Positions 55,546 to 63,627 of a DNA stretch of 64,000 nucleotides are shown here, piece after piece. Every line of letters begins with the position of its first letter. Position 1 is the stretch's first letter. Made by a program: the position numbers and the translations under genes. Source of the stretch: Pseudomonadota bacterium (lineage in GTDB: Bacteria > Pseudomonadota > Alphaproteobacteria > Acetobacterales > Acetobacteraceae); the NCBI GenBank assembly GCA_021845595.1, contig JAJZVV010000005.1:1-64000 (forward strand), given 5' to 3'. The notes beneath the pieces were generated by a model, which ran no database searches, was not told the origin of the DNA, and saw nothing but the letters and a program-made list of their open reading frames with translations.

Positions 55546-57231
55546 ATGAAGTCCACAATCAAATATGCCGCGTTCGGAGCCGCGATGATTGCTTCTGCGG
55601 CAGGAAGTTCACTCGCCGGCGAGACCAGAAAGGTTGCTGATTGGCCGATGTATGGCCATGACTACACCAACGACCGTTTCAGCCAATTGTCGCAGATCAG
55701 CGTCAAAAATGTCGGCACCCTGAAGCTGGCCTACACGCTCCAGCTCGGCTCGCTGCGCTCGAACGAGATGACACCGCTGGTCATCGGCGACACGATGTTC
55801 GTTTCGACGTCCTGGGGCCCGAAGCATGTTTTTGCGATCGACGCCAAGACCGGCGCCATCAAGTGGCGCTACGAGCCCGATGTGCCGGACGACGTGTTGC
55901 AGTTCGCCTGCTGCGACGTGAACAGCCGCGGCGTCGCCTATAGCGACGGCAGGCTCTTCGTCGGCCGCCTCGACGGCAAGCTGATCGCACTGGACGCGAA
56001 TTCCGGCAAGGAGCTGTGGGCGGCGGACGTCGTCGACTACAAGCAGGGCTCGGTGATCACCTCACCGCCGCTGGTGGTGAAAAATCTCGTCATCACCGGC
56101 TTCGGTGGCGGCGAATACGGCGCGCGCGGCTACCTTTCCGCCTATGATGCCGCCACCGGCAAGCCGGTGTGGAAGACCTGGACCGTGCCGGGCCCCGATG
56201 AGGCGGGCAACGATTCCTGGAAGGGCGATAGCTGGCAGCATGGCGGCGGCGTGCCGTGGCTCGTCGGCTCCTACGACGCCAAGTCCAACACCGTGTTCTG
56301 GGGCACCAGCAATCCCGGCCCGTGGAACTCCGCCGCGCGCTCGACCGGCAACGGCGACTACGGCAAGCTGCGCAACCTCTACACCTCGAGCACGCTCGCG
56401 CTCGATGCCGATACCGGGCGCATCAAATGGTACGTGCAGTCCACGCCCGAAGACGCGTGGGACTATGACGGCGTCAATGAGCTCGTCCTGGCCGACCTCA
56501 AGCTGCATGGCGCCAGCACGCCGGTCTACATGAAGGCCGACCGCAACGGCTTCTTCTACGTCGTCAATCGCGAGACCGGCAAAGTGATCTCGGCGGAGAA
56601 ATACGTGCCGACGAACTGGGCCGAGAAGATCGACACGGCAACCGCAACCCCGGTGGAAGTGGCGGAAAAGCGCCCCGGCCCCGGTCATCCGGTGACGGAC
56701 GTCTGCCCCAACCTCATCGGCGGCAAGAACTGGCAGCCGATGTCCTACAGCCCGCAGACCGGCCTGGTTTACATCCCCTCCAACAACGTCTGCATGGACT
56801 GGTCGGTGAGCGACGTGAACTATCACCGCGGTGTCTTCTATCTCGGCGCCGAATTCCCGACCAAGCCGGGCCCGGGCGGCTATCTCGGCGCTCTGCTGGC
56901 GTGGGACCCGGTGAAGCAGAAGGCGGCGTGGAGCTTCAAGGAACCGCTGCCGTTCAACGGCGGCACGCTCGCCACCGCCGGCGGCCTCGTCTTCGCCGGT
57001 GACATGCAGGGCAATTTCCGCGCCTTCGACGCCCATGACGGCAAGGTCCTGTGGACGAAGAATCTCGGCTCCGGCATCGGCGCCGGGCCGATCTCGTTCA
57101 GCGTCGATGGCAAGGAATATATCGCCATCGTCGTTGGCCGCACCGCCGCGATCCCGGCCTTCCTCGGGGATATCGGCAAGAAGATGCTGGAGACCCCGGA
57201 AGGCGGCGCCCTGTTCGTCTTCACCCTCTGA
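55546..57231 (+). CDS. PQQ-dependent alcohol dehydrogenase, lanthanide type
   Basis: A 561-residue periplasmic quinoprotein of the methanol/ethanol dehydrogenase family. Signal peptide about 1-25. Vicinal disulfide Cys122-Cys123 (QFACCDVN), metal ligands Glu190 (GGGEYG) and Asn256 (TSNPG), catalytic Asp306 and Asp308 in AWDYDGVNE. The second Asp is the extra ligand typical of lanthanide enzymes (XoxF, ExaF, PedH); calcium enzymes have Ala, Ser or Thr there. The alcohol substrate is not certain. ATG at 55546 follows AGGGAGG. Electrons probably go to the cytochrome encoded next. Confidence 0.94.
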   Translation: MKSTIKYAAFGAAMIASAAGSSLAGETRKVADWPMYGHDYTNDRFSQLSQISVKNVGTLKLAYTLQLGSLRSNEMTPLVIGDTMFVSTSWGPKHVFAIDAKTGAIKWRYEPDVPDDVLQFACCDVNSRGVAYSDGRLFVGRLDGKLIALDANSGKELWAADVVDYKQGSVITSPPLVVKNLVITGFGGGEYGARGYLSAYDAATGKPVWKTWTVPGPDEAGNDSWKGDSWQHGGGVPWLVGSYDAKSNTVFWGTSNPGPWNSAARSTGNGDYGKLRNLYTSSTLALDADTGRIKWYVQSTPEDAWDYDGVNELVLADLKLHGASTPVYMKADRNGFFYVVNRETGKVISAEKYVPTNWAEKIDTATATPVEVAEKRPGPGHPVTDVCPNLIGGKNWQPMSYSPQTGLVYIPSNNVCMDWSVSDVNYHRGVFYLGAEFPTKPGPGGYLGALLAWDPVKQKAAWSFKEPLPFNGGTLATAGGLVFAGDMQGNFRAFDAHDGKVLWTKNLGSGIGAGPISFSVDGKEYIAIVVGRTAAIPAFLGDIGKKMLETPEGGALFVFTL

Positions 57232-57308
57232 CCACGCCGATCCGGAGGGCCGCGGCGCGGCCTTCCGGACTTCGCAAACGGATGTGCCCGCGGCTGGAGT
57301 TGCCTGAC

Positions 57309-58475
57309 ATGAGCATCACGATCACCCGCGCCGTTGCCTTGTGTGGCCTGCTCGGTGCGTTGATCACGACCTTGCCGGCGGTCGCGCAGCCGCCCGCTAT
57401 GGATCCACGTCCCGTGCTGCGCGCCTGTCTGGACCCCGATGACATGCCGTTCAGCCAGGCCGCGCGCCACCCAGGCGAAGCCGACCGCGGCCTCTTCGTC
57501 GATCTCGCCAAGGCGATTGCCGAGCAGACGGGCCGACGCCTGGAGCCGGTCTGGTACGTGATGCAGTTCGCCCGCCACGCCGCCCGCGAGGAATTGCTGG
57601 GCGGCAAGTGCGATGCCTTCTTCGCCCTGCCGCGCGTCGAGGGCTGGATGGGCAAGCGCGTGGTTTTCTCGGCGCCGATCCTGCATGAAGGCTACGCGCT
57701 GGTGAGCCCGCCGGGCCTCACCGTCGACCGGCTGAGCGATCTCGACCGGCGCCGCGTGCTGGTGCAATTCGCCTCGCCGCCGCAGAGCCTGCTCGCCGAC
57801 CGCGAGCGGGTGCAGACGCTCACCCGGATGACCCCCGATGAGGCGATGGCCAGCCTCGCGGCGCACCAGGCCGATGCCGCCATCATATGGGGGCCGAGCG
57901 CGGGGTTCCTCAATCATACGCTGTATGGCGACCGGTTCACGGTGACGCCGCTGGCCGGCCCGGGGATGGAATTCGACGCCGCGATCGGGTTCGACGCTCG
58001 CCATGCTGATCTGCGCGATGCCGTGGACGCAGCACTCGCCCGGCTCGGGCCGCTGCAGGCCTCGCTGGTGGCGGCCTACGGGCTGCCTCAGGCGCCGCCG
58101 CGGACGCTGACTGCCGCCGAGCCGCCGGCGCGCCCCGCTTGGCGCCCCGCTTGGCGCCACGTCCGCTACCTCGCACTGCCCGCGCACGCCGACACCGACC
58201 TGCGCACGATCGCCGACGCGGCGGGCGATGCGAAGGAAGGGCGCGAGATCATCAATACCTATTGCTCGCACTGCCACGGCCCCGACGCGCGCGCGCCGGT
58301 CACACGCCAGAACCTGCACCTGCTCAAGCGACGTTACGGCGACGAGATGGATCAGGTGTTCATGACCACCGTCCATACCGGGCGCCCGGCCAAGGGCATG
58401 CCCAACTGGACCGGCGTGCTCACGGAGGCGCAGTTCACCGACATCCTCGCCTATCTGCACACGTCGCAGGAATAG
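57309..58475 (+). CDS. Periplasmic binding domain fused to cytochrome c
   Basis: A 388-residue exported protein. Signal peptide about 1-27 (AVALCGLLGALITTLPAVAQ). Residues about 35-270 form a family 3 solute-binding-like domain, as in MxaJ/XoxJ (LRACLDPDDMPFSQA, GKCDAFFALPRVEGWMGKRV). Residues about 300-388 are a class I cytochrome c with CSHCH (319-323) and axial Met364 in KGMPNW. In methylotroph operons these two functions are separate proteins beside xoxF. It likely accepts electrons from, or helps assemble, the upstream dehydrogenase. ATG at 57309 has GGAG 11 bases upstream. Confidence 0.88.
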   Translation: MSITITRAVALCGLLGALITTLPAVAQPPAMDPRPVLRACLDPDDMPFSQAARHPGEADRGLFVDLAKAIAEQTGRRLEPVWYVMQFARHAAREELLGGKCDAFFALPRVEGWMGKRVVFSAPILHEGYALVSPPGLTVDRLSDLDRRRVLVQFASPPQSLLADRERVQTLTRMTPDEAMASLAAHQADAAIIWGPSAGFLNHTLYGDRFTVTPLAGPGMEFDAAIGFDARHADLRDAVDAALARLGPLQASLVAAYGLPQAPPRTLTAAEPPARPAWRPAWRHVRYLALPAHADTDLRTIADAAGDAKEGREIINTYCSHCHGPDARAPVTRQNLHLLKRRYGDEMDQVFMTTVHTGRPAKGMPNWTGVLTEAQFTDILAYLHTSQE

Positions 58476-58515
58476 GCGGCTCAACCCGGGCGTCGACCGG
58501 CCGCGCAGGGCGGCA

Positions 58516-59217
58516 TCATGGTGCGAGATAGTGCAGCAGCCGCGGATCGCTGCGGATCTCGTCGGAGGCGCCCTGCAGGGCGACGCGGCCCCGGTCGAGC
58601 ACGCAGACGGTTTCGGCGAGGCCCAGAGCGAGTTCGAGATGCTGCTCGACGATGACGATCGCCATCGTCTTGCTCAGCGCCTTCAGCCGTTCGGCGATCT
58701 CCTCGATGACGCCGATCCATACCCCCTCGGTCGGCTCGTCGAGAAGCAGCAATCGTGGTCTGAGCAAGAGCGCGCGGGCGATGGCGAGCATCTTCCGTTC
58801 TCCGCCGGAGAGGGTGCCGGCGGGCTGGTCGAGCCGCTGCGCGAGTTTGGGAAACATCTCCAGCATCGCAGCCATGCCTTCGGCAGTGCCGCCGCCGAGC
58901 GCACCCACGGCCAGATTCTCGCGCACCGAAAGTCGGGCGAAGACGGCATGCTCCTGCGGCACATGGCCCAGCCCACGCCGCACCCGTCGCTCCGGCGGCA
59001 ATGCGGTGACATCCTCGCCGGCGAAGGTGATACGGCCGCCGAGCGCCGGCAACTCACCGATGATCGCCTTCATCAATGTCGTCTTGCCCACGCCATTGCG
59101 CCCGAGCACGGCGAGCGCGCCGGTGCGTGGCACGCTCAGGCCGATTTCGAACAGCACCCGGCTTCGGCCATAGCCGACCGAAAGCCCCTGGATGTCGAGC
59201 AGTGCGGGCTCAGACAC
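58516..59217 (-). CDS. Branched-chain/urea-type ABC transporter ATPase (LivF/UrtE-like)
   Basis: A 233-residue ATPase. Walker A GRNGVGKTTLM, signature TLSGGERKMLAIARALL and Walker B LLLLDEPTEGV are intact; GHVPQEHAVFARLSVRENL is the usual Q-loop region, closer to UrtE than to LivF. Start is GTG at 59217, overlapping the previous ATPase by 8 bases. Last gene of a five-gene importer operon. Confidence 0.92.
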   Translation of the reverse strand: MSEPALLDIQGLSVGYGRSRVLFEIGLSVPRTGALAVLGRNGVGKTTLMKAIIGELPALGGRITFAGEDVTALPPERRVRRGLGHVPQEHAVFARLSVRENLAVGALGGGTAEGMAAMLEMFPKLAQRLDQPAGTLSGGERKMLAIARALLLRPRLLLLDEPTEGVWIGVIEEIAERLKALSKTMAIVIVEQHLELALGLAETVCVLDRGRVALQGASDEIRSDPRLLHYLAP

Positions 59218-59941
59218 GGGTCAGGTAGACCTCCTGGACTGAAGCGTTCGCCTGGATCTCCGCCACGCTGCCGGATGCGATCACGCGGCCCTGGTCGAGG
59301 ACCGTCAGCACGTCGCAGATATCCCGGATGAAGTCGAGGTCGTGCTCCACGATGACGATAGCGCAGCGTGCCTTGATCGGCCGCAGCAGCGTCCCCGTGA
59401 CCCGACGCTCCTCCAGGCTCATGCCCGCGGTCGGCTCGTCGAGGAGTAGCAGTCGCGGCGCTGTCGCGAGCGCCATGGCGATCTCCAACCATTGCTGCTC
59501 GCCATGCGAAAGTTCGCCGGCGAGCGCGGCGGCGCGGCGATCAAGGCGAAACGCGGCGAGCATCTCGGTGATCTGCGTGTCGAGACCCCGGCGCGTGCGC
59601 GAAGTGAGCAGATCACGCAGCCGGTCATGCGCCTGCAGCGCCAGCAGCACGTTGTCATAGACTGAGAGCGCCGGCATCACGCTGGTGATCTGGAATTTGA
59701 TGCTCATCCCTGCGCGGGCCCGTTCCGACGGGGGCAACGCAGTGATGTCGCGGCCCGCGAACAGCACGCGGCCTTGGCTTGGGCGTTCCGCGCCGGCGAT
59801 GCATTTGAGCAGCGTGCTCTTGCCCGACCCGTTCGGGCCGATCAGGCCGTGAATCTCATCCGCGGACACCGCGAGATCGACGCCATCGAGCGCGCGCAAC
59901 TGGCCGAAGCTTTTGCCGACCCCGCTCGCCTCAAGCAGCAT
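59210..59941 (-). CDS. Branched-chain/urea-type ABC transporter ATPase (LivG/UrtD-like)
   Basis: A 243-residue ATPase with Walker A GPNGSGKSTLLK, signature ELSHGEQQWLEIAMALA, Walker B LLLLDEPTAGMS and the FQITSV loop typical of UrtD-like members. ATG at 59941 has GGAG ten bases upstream; GTG at 59956 is in frame but deeper in the permease gene. Pairs with the following ATPase. Confidence 0.92.
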   Translation of the reverse strand: MLLEASGVGKSFGQLRALDGVDLAVSADEIHGLIGPNGSGKSTLLKCIAGAERPSQGRVLFAGRDITALPPSERARAGMSIKFQITSVMPALSVYDNVLLALQAHDRLRDLLTSRTRRGLDTQITEMLAAFRLDRRAAALAGELSHGEQQWLEIAMALATAPRLLLLDEPTAGMSLEERRVTGTLLRPIKARCAIVIVEHDLDFIRDICDVLTVLDQGRVIASGSVAEIQANASVQEVYLTRV

Positions 59942-60992
59942 CGGACGGTGCTCCACGGGGCGCGACGGAACCGGGCCGGCCGAAATCGCCAGTCCTTTCG
60001 CGCTCGGAGACGACGAGCCCGATCAGTCCGGTCGGGCGGAACAGGATCACCACCAGCAGAATGACCCCGAGGACCACCGGCCAGATCGTCGGCAGTTGTT
60101 CTGAGAGTGCGTACGTGGCGCTTTCGATGGCGATGACGCCGAGCACAGCACCGATGAGCGTGCCAACGCCACCGAACAGGCAGTAGAGCACAATCTGCGT
60201 CGAGAGCACGACGCCCATCATGCTCGGCCAGACGAAACCCTCATGATAGGCGTAAAGGCCACCAGCGAGACCGGCTATGGCACCAGCGATGGTGAAGACG
60301 ATGGTCTTGAAGGTATCGACCCGGTACCCGAAAAAACCCAATCGCTGCTCCTGGTCGCGGATGCCGGCGAGTGCCAGCCCGAATTGCGAGCGCACCAAGG
60401 CGCGGCACAGGAGATACACCGCCGCGAACAGCGCGAAGACGAGATAATAGAATGCGAGGTCGCTGAATTCGAAGTGCCCGAGCGTTAGCGGAGGAACCCC
60501 GGGAATGCCGTTCTGGCCGCCGAGATAATACCACGAGCGCGCCAGCTCCTCGGCGGCGAAGGCGGCCGTGAGGGTGCCGAGCGCGACGAACGTGACGCTT
60601 GGCGGGTGGCGCCCGAGCAACAGGAAGCTCGATACAAGCCAGGACAAGGCCAGCCCGACGCCGAGCGCGGCAGGCAGAACCACGAGCACGGAACTGACGC
60701 CGAGATCGCGCGCCAACAGTGCCACGGAGTAGCCCGCTGCGCCGAAGAACAGGGCCTGGCCGAAGCTCATGATCCCGGCAAAGCCATAGACCAGGTCGAA
60801 GCTGATCGCGAGCAGCGCGAGGATCATCAGGCGCGAGGCAAAGACGGTGAGAAAGTCGGCGAGCAGGAACGGCAGCACGGCGAAAGTGCCGAACACCGCC
60901 CATTCGACTAGCGGCAACCGCCGCCGAAACGCCGGCGCGGTGGGCGCGCCGGCGTTCAGCGGGGCGGGGCCGGTCCTGCCGCCGTTCAGCAC
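59931..60992 (-). CDS. Branched-chain/urea-type ABC transporter permease (LivM/UrtC-like)
   Basis: A 353-residue permease with about 9-10 membrane helices. SFDLVYGFAGIMSFGQALFF is the LivM signature and GIRDQEQRLGFFGYRVDTFK the cytoplasmic coupling loop. The GTG at 60992 overlaps the binding-protein stop; the ribosome site is very close to it, so the exact start is uncertain. The C-terminal ~25 residues are polar. Confidence 0.9.
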   Translation of the reverse strand: MLNGGRTGPAPLNAGAPTAPAFRRRLPLVEWAVFGTFAVLPFLLADFLTVFASRLMILALLAISFDLVYGFAGIMSFGQALFFGAAGYSVALLARDLGVSSVLVVLPAALGVGLALSWLVSSFLLLGRHPPSVTFVALGTLTAAFAAEELARSWYYLGGQNGIPGVPPLTLGHFEFSDLAFYYLVFALFAAVYLLCRALVRSQFGLALAGIRDQEQRLGFFGYRVDTFKTIVFTIAGAIAGLAGGLYAYHEGFVWPSMMGVVLSTQIVLYCLFGGVGTLIGAVLGVIAIESATYALSEQLPTIWPVVLGVILLVVILFRPTGLIGLVVSERERTGDFGRPGSVAPRGAPSDAA

Positions 60993-62224
60993 TCCTGCGG
61001 ATCGACGAGCCCGTTGCTCTTCGCCTCGATCTGGAACTGGCCGTTCTTTGCGGTGGCGATATACATGCGCATCCGGCAATGGCGCTTTCCGGGGACCATT
61101 TCGGCGGGTCCGCCCGGGCCCTCGGCGATCTTGGCGTGATCGAGCGCGTGGGCGACGGCGTCGCGGTCAAGTCGCCCGGCTTCCTTCACCGCCGCTGCCC
61201 AAAGCATCATGCCGCGATACATTCCGGTCGCAGCGCTGCCAGCTGCCATCAAGTATTTGTTGCCTGCGAACATGCCATCATACATCTGCTGGATCCGCGC
61301 GCTGGCCGGGTCGAGCGCGTCGACGGCGCGGAAATAGTCGAGACAACTGGCCAGGCCTTCGATCTCGTGCGACGCATTGATGTTGAGATCGTTCTCGTCA
61401 TAGTAGACGCAGCACAGCCGGCCGCCGCGCTTGAGGAAGCCTGCTTCATAGAGCTGCTTGAAGAACGGCCCTACGCCGGGCGGGATGACGGTGTTGAAGA
61501 CCACGTCCACCTTGTCCGACATGATGCGGTTGACGGTGGCGCCGTAGTCGATCTGGTCGAGCGGGTAATATTCCTCGAAGATCACCTCGCCACCATGCTT
61601 TTCCACCGACTTCCGCGCGTAGGCGTTGAGCAAGTGCGGCCAGATATAGTTCGCGGAGGGAAGCGCGAAGCGCTTGCCGCCATGCGCGATCAGCCATGGA
61701 ATCAGATCGTCGCATTGCTGCGCCGGCGTTGGGCCCGTGCAGTAGATATACTCCTCACACTCCTGGCCTTCATAAAGCTGCGGGTAGATGTAAAGGGTAT
61801 GCCCGCGCGAAACGATCGGGCCCTTGATGGCGTTTCGCATGGAACTGGTGATGCCGCCGAGTACCACATCGACATGGTCACGCTGGATCAGCTTGCGCAC
61901 GTTGCCGACCGCGACCGCCTCGTTCGAGGCAGTGTCCTCGACATAGAGCTGCACCGGTCGGCCCAGAAGGCCGCCGCCCTTGTTGATGATGTCGGCGCAC
62001 ATCTTGGCAACATTGAGATCCGAATTGCCAGCGAAGCCGATTGCGCCGGTGAGGTCAGTGGCAATGCCGACGCGGATCGGCTCGGCGGCATGCGCCGTGC
62101 GTCCGGGGATCACCCAGCTTCCGGTCCCGGTGGCAACGGCGGCGGACATCCAGGCGGTGCTCCGCAGAAGCCGGCGGCGTCCCAGCTGGCTTGACATACT
62201 TTCGTCGGTGGCCTCGTCCCTCAT
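60986..62224 (-). CDS. ABC transporter substrate-binding protein (UrtA/amide type)
   Basis: A 412-residue periplasmic binding protein of the type I fold. The N-terminus has a Tat-like LGRRRLLRSTAW before a hydrophobic stretch ending TAHAAEP. The mature domain starts IRVGIATDLTGAIGFAGNSD and has GGITSSMRNAIKGP and LYIYPQLYEGQECEEYIYC, like UrtA and aliphatic amide/urea receptors. Several cysteines (including an adjacent pair in GGRLCCVYYDE) are unusual. Ligand unknown. ATG at 62224 follows AGGAGA. Confidence 0.9.
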   Translation of the reverse strand: MRDEATDESMSSQLGRRRLLRSTAWMSAAVATGTGSWVIPGRTAHAAEPIRVGIATDLTGAIGFAGNSDLNVAKMCADIINKGGGLLGRPVQLYVEDTASNEAVAVGNVRKLIQRDHVDVVLGGITSSMRNAIKGPIVSRGHTLYIYPQLYEGQECEEYIYCTGPTPAQQCDDLIPWLIAHGGKRFALPSANYIWPHLLNAYARKSVEKHGGEVIFEEYYPLDQIDYGATVNRIMSDKVDVVFNTVIPPGVGPFFKQLYEAGFLKRGGRLCCVYYDENDLNINASHEIEGLASCLDYFRAVDALDPASARIQQMYDGMFAGNKYLMAAGSAATGMYRGMMLWAAAVKEAGRLDRDAVAHALDHAKIAEGPGGPAEMVPGKRHCRMRMYIATAKNGQFQIEAKSNGLVDPQEC

Positions 62225-62293
62225 CACGGTCTCCTGTTCCCGGTTGTTGTCTGTTGCGGCCATTCTGCCGGCGCTCCCCCGTCGTCGCGCGAC

Positions 62294-63151
62294 TCACACG
62301 CGCCGCCCGGCGAGTATGCCATTCGGCAGCAGCTTCATCACACCGATCGCCGCGACGAACACGAGCACGTCGGCGACCACCGGGGAGATGACCCAGGGCA
62401 GCGCTGCGCTCGCCGAACCGACGACGCCGGCGCCGAGGATCGGACCGACGAAGCTGCCCACGCCGCCCAGCATCACACCGAGAAAGCCCTGGATGAGGAA
62501 GCGCAACCCGAGATCGGCGAACAGCGAGAAGATCGGCACGACCAGCGCGCCGGCCAAGCCGGCGAGCGCGGCGCCGAAGGTGAAGGTGATGGCGTAGATC
62601 GCCTTGGTCGAGATACCGGAGGCGCGCGCGAGGGCCGGGTTCTCGAGCGAAGCACGCACGCGGAGCCCGAAGCTGGTCATCGCCAGAAGTGTCCAGCTGC
62701 AAAGGATCACCAGCAGCGTGATGGCGATGATGGCGAGCCGCCACTGGGCGAACTCCAGCCCGCCAAGGGAGACCGAGCCGACCAGCGGTGCCGGGACATT
62801 GAGATAGAGACCGCCGATGAGGCCGCGCACCGTTTCGCGCATGACCACGGCGAGGGCATAGGTGCCAAGCATGGCCATCACCGGCCGGTCGTAGAAACGC
62901 CTGATGACCAACCGCTCCAGTGCGAAGCCGATCACCCCGACGGCGAACGGAGCAAGCACCATCGCCAGCCAGACTGGCGCCCCGTGAGCGTGGCCGAACC
63001 ACGTGAAATACGCCCCGAGCAAAACGAACTCGCCGTGGGCGAAATTAAAAATGCCCATCATGCTGGCGATGATGCCCAAGCCAAGTACGATCAGCACCAT
63101 GATCGAGGTGAAACTAAGAATCTCGAACAGGGCGTTGAGAGCGGTCGCCAT
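62294..63151 (-). CDS. Branched-chain/urea-type ABC transporter permease (LivH/UrtB-like)
   Basis: A 285-residue permease with about 8 membrane helices. GIFNFAHGEFVLLGAYFTW near the N-terminus and FGLRVRASLENPALARASGI in the coupling loop are characteristic of LivH. ATG at 63151 is the proper start. First gene of the operon; here the permease precedes the binding protein. Confidence 0.92.
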   Translation of the reverse strand: MATALNALFEILSFTSIMVLIVLGLGIIASMMGIFNFAHGEFVLLGAYFTWFGHAHGAPVWLAMVLAPFAVGVIGFALERLVIRRFYDRPVMAMLGTYALAVVMRETVRGLIGGLYLNVPAPLVGSVSLGGLEFAQWRLAIIAITLLVILCSWTLLAMTSFGLRVRASLENPALARASGISTKAIYAITFTFGAALAGLAGALVVPIFSLFADLGLRFLIQGFLGVMLGGVGSFVGPILGAGVVGSASAALPWVISPVVADVLVFVAAIGVMKLLPNGILAGRRV

Positions 63152-63348
63152 CCGTTGTTCCGTTGCGATCCGTTCGTGGGCGTGGTCTGGCGCGCCCACG
63201 GACGGAAATACTCATCAATTGCTCGGGCGATTTGAATACGGCCCGCGTGCCGAGCGCAAGCGAAAACCGCGGCCACCTGCGCGTGCCCGCCGCGTTGCCG
63301 CCGGGCGCGATCGTTCCCATATCGGCATCATAGCGCAAGGAGGCAGCC

Positions 63349-63549
63349 ATGTTCGCACATAATGTCGGGACCATCGACCGCGTCATCCGCATCGTCGTCG
63401 GGGTTGCCCTGTTGGCACTGGTTTTCGTCGGTCCGAAGACGCTGTGGGGCCTGATCGGGATCATTCCGCTGGCGACCGGGCTGATGCGTACTTGCCCGGC
63501 CTACTCGATTCTCGGCATCTCCTCCTGCCCGACCGCACAGCAGTCCTGA
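63349..63549 (+). CDS. DUF2892 (YgaP-like transmembrane) protein
   Basis: A 66-residue membrane protein: NVGTIDRVIRIVVGVALLAL, one or two short hydrophobic helices, and a CPAYSILGISSCP end, the pattern of DUF2892 proteins and of the membrane part of rhodanese YgaP. The two C-terminal cysteines are conserved in the family. Function unknown, often linked to sulfur or stress genes. ATG follows AAGGAGG. Confidence 0.9.
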   Translation: MFAHNVGTIDRVIRIVVGVALLALVFVGPKTLWGLIGIIPLATGLMRTCPAYSILGISSCPTAQQS

Positions 63550-63627
63550 CCCGCGGTCCGTTTCCAACCGGTCCGCTCTGCGCCACATAGCAGGGGGCAG
63601 CTCAGAAGAGCGGGCACGGGGAGCGGG

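Noticed and set aside
56880-58484. A 534-codon minus-strand frame opposite the alcohol dehydrogenase and binding-cytochrome genes.
   Set aside because: The plus-strand genes have complete domains and catalytic residues; the minus-strand frame has none.
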